A DNA stretch of 64,000 bases from Anoxynatronum buryatiense. Its GTDB lineage: Bacteria; Bacillota; Clostridia; Peptostreptococcales; Tindalliaceae. Made by a program: the position numbers and the translations under genes. Each line of letters starts with the position of its first letter. Within the stretch, counting starts at the first letter, position 1. Under the pieces are notes generated by a model that was given only the letters and a program-made list of their open reading frames with translations, ran no database searches and had not been told where the DNA came from. The stretch is taken from assembly GCF_900182905.1 (NCBI RefSeq), contig NZ_FXUF01000001.1, forward strand, positions 1 to 64,000, in the 5' to 3' direction. Positions 8,682-16,866 of this stretch are shown here, one piece after another.

Positions 8682-9150
8682 CTACTCATCCAAGTGGGAA
8701 ACTTCATCGATCTGATGTTCATTGAACAACTTGAAATCATGATTTTTAAGAAGTTGTGCACAGACACCGCTGCCCTCTACCAACCGACCTCTAAACTCTC
8801 CGTCGTGAATATAACACAAGCCGCAGCTTGGACTGTTCTCTTTCAGGATCACCACCTGAACATTATGACTTTCTAACATGGCAAGTACCTTTTGTGCACC
8901 AGATAAATATAACTGCGTGACATCAATGCCTTTTGAGTTTTTAATCAATGCCTGACCTGACAATACATCCGCACCTGTTCCTTTTTGAATTTCAGCCGGT
9001 TCACGGGGAATAGGCAGCCCCCCCCATCACCTCCGGACAAAATACCAAAAGGGGATGATCTATGCTTAAAAATTGCAGCCCCGAGCAGTTTGCCGCTGTT
9101 GCATTATAGCGACAGGGAATTCCCATTAGGCATGCACTGATTGCAATCAT
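8682..9150 (-). pseudogene. DUF523-family protein, frameshifted in a G8 tract
   Basis: The first part (from the ATG at 9150, after GGAGGGGAATC) encodes ISACLMGIPCRY and CPEVMGG, and the second part encodes GADVLSGQA, LKENSPSCG and the family C-terminus. They lie in different frames. The break is in a run of eight C on the plus strand (G8 in the gene, 9018-9025). With seven G the reading continues as MGGLPIPREPAEIQKG, exactly the conserved CPExxGGLPxPRxPAEI block of DUF523, giving a normal 155-residue protein. As sequenced, translation stops at 9001. This is either a recent mutation, phase variation, or a homopolymer read error. The function of the family is unknown. Confidence 0.85.
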
Positions 9151-9181
9151 GATTCCCCTCCATTTCCAATGCTTCCACCAA

Positions 9182-11572
9182 TCAACTCTTTTTGAAAGTT
9201 GCAATCGTTACACCAGCGCCACCTTCACCATATTGACCATCACGATATTTTGATACCAACCGATGACCGGACAACATCGTCTGAATGCCCCGTTTCAATA
9301 CTCCCGTTCCAACACCATGAATAATGGTTACTTGTTCTCTCCCGCTTAGATACGCATCGTCCAGAAACTTATCAGCCAGATATAGTGCTTCTTCCAAATC
9401 AGTCCCACGAACATCAATATCCGCCTTGCTTGTTTCTGCTTTACTCTTTATGATTCTCTGGACTCCTTTTTGAATGTGTTGCTGTTTACGGTTTTCTTTC
9501 ACAAGATTGCTTATCGGGAGCGTCATTTTCATCATTCCCATTAAAACCAATGCATTTTCATTGTTACTATCAATAGAAATAATGCTTCCTGTTTGGTTTA
9601 GGGATGGGATTCGCACTTCATCACCTTTTTTAAACGACTTCTCACGACTTTGACTTCTATCATCAGATTCATTTGATAGCAGGAAATCAGGTTCTCCTCC
9701 CTGCACCTCATCCAATTGTTCCCGAATGCGATTTCTGATTTTTTCTGTTTCGCGGCCCAGACTCTGTTGGTGCGCTGCATCTTGTGCTTTTCTCAGTTCA
9801 AGTATCGTCTGATCAACCTCTGCTTTTGTTTTTTTGAGGAGCTGTTGTGCCTCTCTTCGTGCTGCCGCCAGAATCGCCTCTCGCTGTTCTTCCAGTTTGA
9901 ATTTTTGAGCCTTCGCTTGCCCTAAGATTTTTTCAGCATCAATGCGGGCATCAGAAGCCATCTTTAATTCTTTTTCTATTTCTACACGGTTCGTTTCAAT
10001 GGTTTGAAGCACATCTTCAAAGGCAACATTCTCTGTCGTCAATAATTTTCTTGCATTTTCAACGATATGTTCATTTATTCCAAGTTTTTTAGAAATTTCA
10101 AAAGCATTGGATTTTCCCGGTATACCGATTAATAGCCGGTAAGTCGGACTCAGTGTGGCTATATCAAATTCTACACAAGCATTTTCAACACGTTCATTTG
10201 TTAATGCATATTGCTTAAGTTCACTATAGTGAGTGGTCGCAACCACTGTTGCAGAAGCACGTATTAGATGATCAAGAATGGCCATGGCAAGGGCCGCTCC
10301 TTCGTCGGGGTCAGTGCCCGCTCCCAGTTCATCCAATAACACAAGTGATCTTCCTGTAAAATGCTGCAGAATCTCAACAATATTCGTCATATGAGAAGAA
10401 AAAGTGCTTAGACTCTGTTCGATGCTTTGTTCGTCTCCTATGTCGGCAAAAACTTCGTGAAATACTCCCACAGTCGTTCCATAGTCAGCTGGTAAATGCA
10501 GACCACTCTGAGCCATAAGAATGAACAAACCTGCCGTTTTTAAAGCTACGGTTTTACCGCCTGTGTTCGGACCTGTAATAACCAGTGCATTATACTTTTC
10601 ACCAATCAAGATGTTGTTTGGAACCACCTGTTTTAGATCTATCAATGGATGACGTGCGTTTCGAAGATGAATGACTTGATTATCCACCACAGAAGGTTCA
10701 ACGGCTTTCATTTTAACTGAAAGGAGTCCCTTTGCCATCCAGTAGTCCAGAAACTGCAGTTTTTCCTGATTATCGCTCAGTGCCAATGCATGCGAAGCTA
10801 CTTCATCAGTTAGCTCCATTAAAATTCGCTCAACTTCCAGCTCTTCTTTAAGCTTGAGTTCCTTTAGCTGATTGTTTAATTCGACAACCGCCATCGGTTC
10901 AATAAATAATGTTGCTCCACTGGAAGACTGGTCATGCACCAGTCCTGGCACCATATTTCGATACTCGTGCCGAACTGGAATGACATATCTTCCCTGTCGG
11001 ATCGTGACGATAGGATCCTGCAAATATTTTTGTGTTTTGACTGACTGTATCATTTGATTAAGTTTTGATTTAACCGCTTCATTTTTTTGCTGTATTTGTT
11101 TCCTGATTTGGCGCAATAGCAAACTGGCTTGATCAGAAACTTCAGAATCACTTATAATGCATGATGTGATTCGTTCCTCAAGTGCTTTAACTGATTGAAC
11201 TTGAGATACCAGACTATGAATCCTGGACAATTTTTCACGCTGGTCGATGGACTGCATATGTGAACGACATTTTCGTGCCAAAGACAGCTGCCGCGCCACC
11301 ACAAGTAGTTGTCCCGGGTCAAGAGCAGCGCCTATATCAGCTCTGCGTAAAAGCACACTGATATCCTGGAGTCCCGATAAAGGTATGGGGCCTTTCTGCA
11401 TAATCAGTGATTCGGCTTCACTAGTTTCTTGCTGCAATTCTCGAATCCGCAACAGCTCTGTTTCAGGGGTAGTTGATTCTGCAAGCTGCTGTCCTAACGG
11501 AGACTGACATTCCAGTCCAAGCATTTCAATAATTTTATCATACTCGAGCACTCTCAATGTTCGTTGATTCAT
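9182..11572 (-). CDS. mutS2: endonuclease MutS2 (Smr-domain MutS paralogue)
   Basis: A 796-residue MutS2: N-terminal core and clamp regions, an ATPase domain with Walker A GPNTGGKT and Walker B LVLLDELGAGTDPDEG, a coiled coil at ~510-620 rich in Glu/Lys/Arg, and a C-terminal Smr nuclease domain with DVRGTDLEEAL and IIHGVGTGVLKRGIQ. MutS2 lacks the mismatch-recognition domain and acts in recombination suppression and, in Bacillus, in rescue of collided ribosomes. The start is the ATG at 11572 after GGAAAGGACATTCATT; an upstream ATG 42 bases away has no ribosome site. It follows a terminator at 11701, so it has its own transcription unit, possibly including the DUF523 gene. Confidence 0.95.
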   Translation of the reverse strand: MNQRTLRVLEYDKIIEMLGLECQSPLGQQLAESTTPETELLRIRELQQETSEAESLIMQKGPIPLSGLQDISVLLRRADIGAALDPGQLLVVARQLSLARKCRSHMQSIDQREKLSRIHSLVSQVQSVKALEERITSCIISDSEVSDQASLLLRQIRKQIQQKNEAVKSKLNQMIQSVKTQKYLQDPIVTIRQGRYVIPVRHEYRNMVPGLVHDQSSSGATLFIEPMAVVELNNQLKELKLKEELEVERILMELTDEVASHALALSDNQEKLQFLDYWMAKGLLSVKMKAVEPSVVDNQVIHLRNARHPLIDLKQVVPNNILIGEKYNALVITGPNTGGKTVALKTAGLFILMAQSGLHLPADYGTTVGVFHEVFADIGDEQSIEQSLSTFSSHMTNIVEILQHFTGRSLVLLDELGAGTDPDEGAALAMAILDHLIRASATVVATTHYSELKQYALTNERVENACVEFDIATLSPTYRLLIGIPGKSNAFEISKKLGINEHIVENARKLLTTENVAFEDVLQTIETNRVEIEKELKMASDARIDAEKILGQAKAQKFKLEEQREAILAAARREAQQLLKKTKAEVDQTILELRKAQDAAHQQSLGRETEKIRNRIREQLDEVQGGEPDFLLSNESDDRSQSREKSFKKGDEVRIPSLNQTGSIISIDSNNENALVLMGMMKMTLPISNLVKENRKQQHIQKGVQRIIKSKAETSKADIDVRGTDLEEALYLADKFLDDAYLSGREQVTIIHGVGTGVLKRGIQTMLSGHRLVSKYRDGQYGEGGAGVTIATFKKS

Positions 11573-11700
11573 AATGAATGTCCTTTCCTGCATGTCTGTA
11601 TTGCCACTCACCATTTACCGACATTATTGTAGCACAGTTCATCATCATAAGCCAGCGTTGATGGCTGGCACACGAGAAGAAACAGCAGCATCACCCATTG

Positions 11701-11737
11701 AAAAAAGGGCCTCTCCCCATCATGAGGAAAGAGACCC
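11701..11737 (-). terminator. intrinsic terminator of the aminotransferase operon
   Basis: Minus strand: GGGTCTC...GAGGCCC hairpin with an imperfect extension, then TTTTTT (11706-11701). It lies 16 bases after the aminotransferase stop and isolates that operon from mutS2. Confidence 0.7.
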
Positions 11738-11753
11738 AGTAAAACTGAAAGCT

Positions 11754-13079
11754 TTAAATCATGTTGTCAGCGGAATCCAGCACGCGATCGAGAATAGCCA
11801 GTGCTTCCCGCAATTCAGCTTCAGTGATGCACAATGGTGGTGCAACAATGAGAATATTTTCGTGGCTGTAAGTTGCAAAACCCTCATTTTGAAGCATCCC
11901 CAAGATTTTTTTCATGATTTTTTCAGGATCTTTACCGTAAGGGACAATGGGCTCTTTTGTTTCTTTATCTTTCACCAGTTCCACCGCTGAGAAAAGTCCG
12001 ATATAGCGCACATCACCCACGCATGGATGTTTCGCTTTCAAATCTTCCAGCAGGCTCCCCAATACCTTGCCCAGGTTTTTGGAGTTTTCAATAAGCTTTT
12101 CATCCCGATAAACGTCAATGGTGGCGCAGGCTGTTGCACAACCCATGGGGTGACCATTGTAGGTGAGACCGCAGTACATCACATTGTCATCAAAATAAGC
12201 TGCAATTTCTTTACTGACAATGGTGCCACCCAACGGCAGATATCCGCAGGTGGATCCTTTGGCGAAAGTAATAATATCAGGTTTCACATCCCAGTGATTT
12301 ACCGCAAACCACTCACCGGTACGACCCCAGCCAGCCATGACTTCGTCGCAAACCATTACGATGCCAAATTCGTCGCAAAGATCCCTTACGCCTTTAAGGT
12401 AACCCTCTGGCGGTATAATAATCCCATTGCTGCCTGTAACTGTTTCCAGGAAGATGGCAGCAACATGCTGAGGGCCTTCGTATAAAATTTGCTCCCGAAG
12501 TTGTCCAATGTAGTATTTGGTAGCATCGGCGTCATCCTTGAAGGGGAATGGAGCCCGATAGACATAAGGATCGAAGAACTTCACAAAACCGGCAATACCG
12601 GGTTCGCTGGCAAACCGGCGGGGTTCTCCGGTGAGGTTAGCGGCCCCATAAGTGGCTCCATGGTAGGAGCGATAGCGGGAAAATATTTTGTGCCGACCTG
12701 TGAACATGCGGGCGATCTTGATGGCATTTTCATTTGCCTCTGCACCTGCATTTGTAAAGAAGACCTTGCCCATGTTGTCAGGAGCAACTTCAATAATTTT
12801 TCGGGCAGCTTCAGACTTGGCTTCAAAGGCATATGCAGGTCCCATGAATGCCATTTTATCTGCCTGATCTTTGATGGCTTGAATTACTTTTTTGTGACCA
12901 TGTCCGATATTCATGTTGACCAATTGTGATGACATATCAAAGTACTTTTTACCATCAGCATCCCAAAAATAAATGCCTTCTGCCTTGGTAACAACCAGCG
13001 GGTTTAATGCTCCTTGAGCACTCCAGGAATGAAGGTTGTACGCCAAGTCATCTTTTTTGACCTTTGCCGCATCTTGCAT
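11754..13079 (-). CDS. class III PLP aminotransferase, taurine aminotransferase-like
   Basis: A 441-residue fold-type I aminotransferase of class III. Motifs: TNAGAEANENAIKIAR (phosphate-binding), RSYHGATYGA, the cofactor Asp in VMVCDEVMAGWGRTGEW, and the PLP lysine in ITFAKGSTCGYLPLG. The N-terminal HSWSAQ start resembles taurine:2-oxoglutarate aminotransferases and related omega-amino acid enzymes. It would convert taurine (or a similar omega-amino acid such as beta-alanine) to the aldehyde. The gene follows the acylating aldehyde dehydrogenase by 14 bases, behind the same sigma-54 promoter, so the aldehyde is likely passed to that enzyme. The class is certain, the substrate is inference. 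Confidence 0.7.
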   Translation of the reverse strand: MQDAAKVKKDDLAYNLHSWSAQGALNPLVVTKAEGIYFWDADGKKYFDMSSQLVNMNIGHGHKKVIQAIKDQADKMAFMGPAYAFEAKSEAARKIIEVAPDNMGKVFFTNAGAEANENAIKIARMFTGRHKIFSRYRSYHGATYGAANLTGEPRRFASEPGIAGFVKFFDPYVYRAPFPFKDDADATKYYIGQLREQILYEGPQHVAAIFLETVTGSNGIIIPPEGYLKGVRDLCDEFGIVMVCDEVMAGWGRTGEWFAVNHWDVKPDIITFAKGSTCGYLPLGGTIVSKEIAAYFDDNVMYCGLTYNGHPMGCATACATIDVYRDEKLIENSKNLGKVLGSLLEDLKAKHPCVGDVRYIGLFSAVELVKDKETKEPIVPYGKDPEKIMKKILGMLQNEGFATYSHENILIVAPPLCITEAELREALAILDRVLDSADNMI

Positions 13080-13093
13080 GTTGTCGCCTCCCT

Positions 13094-14488
13094 TTATTTG
13101 TTCATCACATTTCCAAAAAGTTCTTCATCAGTGGGAACTACAGGAGCAAATGGTCTGGACACCCAAGTTGTATTAATCATGTGTTTCCATGTGATATTTT
13201 CTGAAACACTGTTACCTCCCCAGCTTCCACAACCCAGACTTGTGGTGAATGGCATTCCATTGAACCAGTTTCCTGTATTGGCAGGCGCCATTCCTTGCCG
13301 GATGTTCATGCGGCTGACTTTCGTTTTTAATGCAAGTTCCATGATATGTTCTTCATTAAATGAGTGGATGCCGCAGGAGTGACCCATACCCTGAAACTTG
13401 GTAATCGTATTGACAAGGTCAACAGCATCGCTAAACTGATCATACTTGAAAGCAGTTGTCACCACTGACAGCTTTTCTCCTGAGAAAGGATAGTCGGCTC
13501 CAATTCCAGTTTCTGGCACAACATAAAACTTAACATCATCCGGAATTGAAAGGTCGGCCACTTCTGCAATGGTCTGAGGTGATTGAGCAATGATTTTAGG
13601 ATTCAAATGGCCATCAACCCACATTGCCGCCTGAAGCTTTGCTTTTTCTTCAGGATTTACGACGTAGCCACCTTCTTTTCTCAATGCATCTAAAAACTCA
13701 TCATAGATATCTTTTTGAATAATGAGTGAGTTTTCTGCAGAACAACTGGTTGCAAAATCAAAAGTTTTACTGATTCTGATTTTTTCTGCTGCATCTTTAA
13801 TATCAGCAGTTTCATCAATGACTACAACAGCATTTCCAGCGCCCACACCATATGCAGGTGTTCCCGAAGAATAAGCAGCATGCACCAAGCCAGCGCCACC
13901 TGTGGCAACCACCAGGTCGCATTGTTTCATTAACTCGTTGCTGATTTCCAGTGTCGGATCTTCAATGCCAATGACCAGATCTTCAGGAGCTCCAAAACGC
14001 TTCAAGGTTTCTCTCATTAAACCCACAATGTATGTGTTGGTTTTTTTTGTTCTGGGATGGGGTGACATAACAATCGCATTGCGACCTTTGATGGCATGTG
14101 CTGCTTTAACTGTCGGTGTAGCTTCAGGATTTGTGCATGGAATCAGTGCCCCGATCACTCCAATAGGTTTTGCAATTTTTGTGATTTGCTTTTCCTCATC
14201 AATTTCAATAACACCAACAGATTTTTTGCCTTTCATATCGCGGACAGCGCCTTTTGCTTTTGCCATTAATTTGTTGTATTTTCCTTCATAGTTCCCCATG
14301 CGCGATTCTTCAACCGCCATTTTGGAGATTTCCTGCGCAGGTCCATCTTTTACGATATTCCATACAAGCGCCTCAACCAACTCATCCACTTGCTCCTGCG
14401 TATAATACTCAATGGCTTCCTGAGCTTTTCGAGCTCGTTCAATTAACCCGGCAACATACTTAACAGCTTCTTGATTCATTTGATCCAT
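13094..14488 (-). CDS. sauS: CoA-acylating aldehyde dehydrogenase, sulfoacetaldehyde dehydrogenase-like
   Basis: A 464-residue aldehyde dehydrogenase of the acylating branch: IGALIPCTNPEATPTVKAA at ~105-125, ATGGAGLVHAAYSSG for NAD binding, and the catalytic Cys in FATSCSAENS. The C-terminal GMPFTTSLGCGSWGGNSVSE matches the SauS family (sulfoacetaldehyde + CoA + NAD+ to sulfoacetyl-CoA) better than AdhE or EutE as I remember them. Such enzymes can run in either direction. It is the first gene after the sigma-54 promoter at 14579, with a GGAGG ribosome site and the ATG at 14488. No sulfo-lyase, sulfoacetate-CoA ligase or sulfonate transporter is in the window, so the pathway is incomplete here and other aldehydes (malonate semialdehyde, succinate semialdehyde) remain possible. 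Confidence 0.65.
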   Translation of the reverse strand: MDQMNQEAVKYVAGLIERARKAQEAIEYYTQEQVDELVEALVWNIVKDGPAQEISKMAVEESRMGNYEGKYNKLMAKAKGAVRDMKGKKSVGVIEIDEEKQITKIAKPIGVIGALIPCTNPEATPTVKAAHAIKGRNAIVMSPHPRTKKTNTYIVGLMRETLKRFGAPEDLVIGIEDPTLEISNELMKQCDLVVATGGAGLVHAAYSSGTPAYGVGAGNAVVVIDETADIKDAAEKIRISKTFDFATSCSAENSLIIQKDIYDEFLDALRKEGGYVVNPEEKAKLQAAMWVDGHLNPKIIAQSPQTIAEVADLSIPDDVKFYVVPETGIGADYPFSGEKLSVVTTAFKYDQFSDAVDLVNTITKFQGMGHSCGIHSFNEEHIMELALKTKVSRMNIRQGMAPANTGNWFNGMPFTTSLGCGSWGGNSVSENITWKHMINTTWVSRPFAPVVPTDEELFGNVMNK

Positions 14489-14578
14489 CTGAACGCCTCC
14501 TAAAATTTAATTATGATCCGGCAAATGCCGGGACAATAAATGATGAATAGCCATGTTTGTTCCATCATAGCGATTAAT

Positions 14579-14595
14579 ATGCAAGTACCGTGCCA
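14579..14595 (-). promoter_or_regulatory. sigma-54 (-24/-12) promoter
   Basis: Minus strand TGGCACGGTACTTGCAT (14595-14579) matches the sigma-54 consensus TGGCACG-N4-TTGCW at every position, including the GG and GC elements ten bases apart. It points at the aldehyde dehydrogenase start about 90 bases downstream. The upstream neighbour encodes a sigma-54 activator. The remaining 360-base gap (14489-14848) has an 18-base palindrome at 14722 and no gene that I can see. Confidence 0.9.
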
Positions 14596-14721
14596 CATTT
14601 CGCGATGGCAAGCAGAAACCGCAACGAAATAAGGTTTATTCGTTAAAGTATGGTGGTTCCTATGATAAATCACTCTTTTGTCCGGTTGTTTGCAGCAATG
14701 GCATCATCAAGCACCTCCTTG

Positions 14722-14739
14722 CGATTCATTAATGACTCG
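14722..14739. promoter_or_regulatory. candidate upstream activator site
   Basis: CGATTCATTAATGACTCG is an inverted repeat with one mismatched pair: CGA-N-TCATTAATGA-N-TCG. It lies about 140 bases upstream of the sigma-54 promoter, the usual enhancer distance for a sigma-54 activator dimer. Only one copy is seen, so binding by the adjacent regulator is inference. Confidence 0.4.
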
Positions 14740-14848
14740 TCCAATTGTAACGGGCTTGAAAATGTTTAAATGATCTCAATAATGTCAATGTCTACTTCTT
14801 TGAGCAGTCTTTGAATCATGTGATTCTAATGTGAATCAACGTTGAACC

Positions 14849-16519
14849 TTAACTGCTTTGGTATTTGATATGATACTTGTTCATTTTTCGAACGATGGTG
14901 GGTTGACTCACATCCAGCACTTTCGCAATTTCACGGGTTGTTCTATGTTTTTGAGCAGCCGCTGCAATCACCTGTTTTTCGACTTCCTCCACCGTCTGTT
15001 TCAGTGTGCTTTTCACAGAAAGTCTCATATCTTTTTGGCGATGGTCTTCTCCCAAAATAAATCCCGGCAAATTCTCGGGCAAAATCTCCTGTCCTTTTGT
15101 TGTAATAACGATTCTTTCAATTATATTTTCCAGCTCCCGAACATTTCCCGGCCAGCTATAACGCAGAAGCACATCAATTGTGTTCGAATCAAGGCGTTTT
15201 TCAACAGCAAACTTCTCATTATACTTTTTTAAAAAATAGGTTACCAATGGAAAAATATCTTCTTTTCTCTCTCTTAGCGGCGATAGATGTATCGGGACAA
15301 CATTTAGCCGATAATACAAATCTTCACGAAACTGATGCATTCTCACCATCTCATTTAAATCTTGATTTGTGGCTGTGATAATACGAACGTTCACGGGTAT
15401 TGGTTTGATTCCTCCAACACGCTGAATTTCTTTATCTTGAATTGCGTGCAGTAACTTAACCTGTAAGTTAAGCGGCAACTCTGAGATTTCATCAAGAAAA
15501 ATAGTACCATTTTGTGCAACTTCAAACAGACCCGGCTTGCCTTGCTTTTTAGAACCTGTGAAAGCACCTGCTTCATATCCAAAAAGTTCTGACTCCAAGA
15601 GGGATTCTGGAATTGCCCCACAATTAACTTTAACAAAGGGCCTGTCCTGATTTTCGCCGAAAAGATGAATGAATTTGGCAATTTCTCCCTTTCCGACGCC
15701 CGACTCTCCCGTTATAAGAACCGTCGAATCGATTTGTGCCAAACGTTTTGAGAGTTGTATAACATCTTTCATTTTTTTACTTTTGATAATCAATGTACCG
15801 ATACGTTCCTGTTGTTCTTCTTTCAGTTCTTCCAGCGTGTTATGAACATCTTCAAGCTGGTTTTTAAGGGATATGAGTTCTGTCATATCTCTGGATGTGG
15901 TAATAATTTTTTGTATATTGCCCCGTTTATCAAAAATGGGAGTTCCTGTTGTCATTAGTTTTTTTCCATGTCGATTGTTATGAAGAATGGTTACTTCTTC
16001 TTTTTTTGTAAAAGCCATTTTGGCAACAGATGGATAAAACAGCCCTGATTTTTCCTGTTCGTCAATATTTTTGCCAATAACATTCTCTTTCGATACCTGA
16101 TACAGTTGGCTGGCTGCTTTATTCATCCATTGGGTGACACCGTCTTTATTGTCGATGAAAATAGCGTCCTGGGCAGAATCAAAAATCATTTTAAACTCTT
16201 CTGTGCTTGCATTTGATATAACGTTTGCCATATTTTCAATATCAAAAAACATAGCTCCAAAGATACATCCATCCTGATCTTCTGCCATTAGATAAGTCTG
16301 CACAAGGACATCATTATCTTCCAGCACTTTCCAGTTTTCCTGTCGGTTCTGTTGTAAGTCTGCAATAAATGCGGCGATTTGTTGTTCGTTTCCAATTTTT
16401 ATGCGATATAAATCCAGAAAAAAAGAAGCTCTTTTGTTTTGATACAGGATCTCACCGTTTTCTCGAATAATCACCATACCCGCCGGAATCATGTCTAATA
16501 ATTGATTCACAAATTCCAT
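14849..16519 (-). CDS. PAS-containing sigma-54-dependent transcriptional activator
   Basis: A 556-residue enhancer-binding protein: two PAS-like sensor regions (~5-110 and ~115-230), a coiled linker, an AAA+ domain with Walker A TGESGVGKGEIAKF, the sigma-54 contact loop GAFTGS (a variant of GAFTGA), Walker B TIFLDEISELPLNLQ and RERKEDIFPL, then a C-terminal helix-turn-helix TTREIAKVLDVSQPTIVRK of the TyrR/PrdR type. No receiver domain is present, so it likely senses a ligand directly. I use the ATG at 16519 after GGGAGGAATGCG. It is transcribed toward the sigma-54 promoter at 14579 and almost surely controls the downstream dehydrogenase and aminotransferase genes. Confidence 0.85.
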   Translation of the reverse strand: MEFVNQLLDMIPAGMVIIRENGEILYQNKRASFFLDLYRIKIGNEQQIAAFIADLQQNRQENWKVLEDNDVLVQTYLMAEDQDGCIFGAMFFDIENMANVISNASTEEFKMIFDSAQDAIFIDNKDGVTQWMNKAASQLYQVSKENVIGKNIDEQEKSGLFYPSVAKMAFTKKEEVTILHNNRHGKKLMTTGTPIFDKRGNIQKIITTSRDMTELISLKNQLEDVHNTLEELKEEQQERIGTLIIKSKKMKDVIQLSKRLAQIDSTVLITGESGVGKGEIAKFIHLFGENQDRPFVKVNCGAIPESLLESELFGYEAGAFTGSKKQGKPGLFEVAQNGTIFLDEISELPLNLQVKLLHAIQDKEIQRVGGIKPIPVNVRIITATNQDLNEMVRMHQFREDLYYRLNVVPIHLSPLRERKEDIFPLVTYFLKKYNEKFAVEKRLDSNTIDVLLRYSWPGNVRELENIIERIVITTKGQEILPENLPGFILGEDHRQKDMRLSVKSTLKQTVEEVEKQVIAAAAQKHRTTREIAKVLDVSQPTIVRKMNKYHIKYQSS

Positions 16520-16866
16520 TCGCATTCCTCCCAATCTATTGCAGCATGTCTTAAAAAACTGGTTGCACGTCATTTTCCAGTTAAACCGATTGCAATTTGG
16601 CTGATTCACAAATAGATCATAGTTTCCAATTCAAAATTGTATCACAAAATACAGGTATATTCAAATATCAACACATCCCTTTCTACAGTCATAGCCAAAT
16701 CTTTATGTTTCGCCGAATCCTCCAAGAGATATAAATGTATATAAGTAATCGCGCTGATACAGCAGAATTTCATTCGCCAGAACCGCTACCATCAAGTATA
16801 ATAATCAGTGACAGTTCTAAAATATTGTAACACCATCATAGAGACGATCAATAGGGGGTTTCAACG
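16520..16866. other. divergent intergenic region, no gene
   Basis: 347 bases between the leftward sigma-54 activator and the rightward giant gene. It is AT-rich. A TATAAT at 16797-16802 with a poor -35 (TTCGCC, 18 bases upstream) is the best rightward promoter candidate, 65 bases before the start. I find no palindrome, RNA structure or small reading frame that I would support. Confidence 0.4.

Noticed and set aside
11640-11700. Possible second sigma-54 promoter at TGGCACACGAG near 11660
   Set aside because: It lacks the GC element at the -12 position, and no gene follows in that direction.
12027-12485. Long open frames opposite the aminotransferase
   Set aside because: Antisense frames with no motifs; the class III aminotransferase motifs are on the minus strand.
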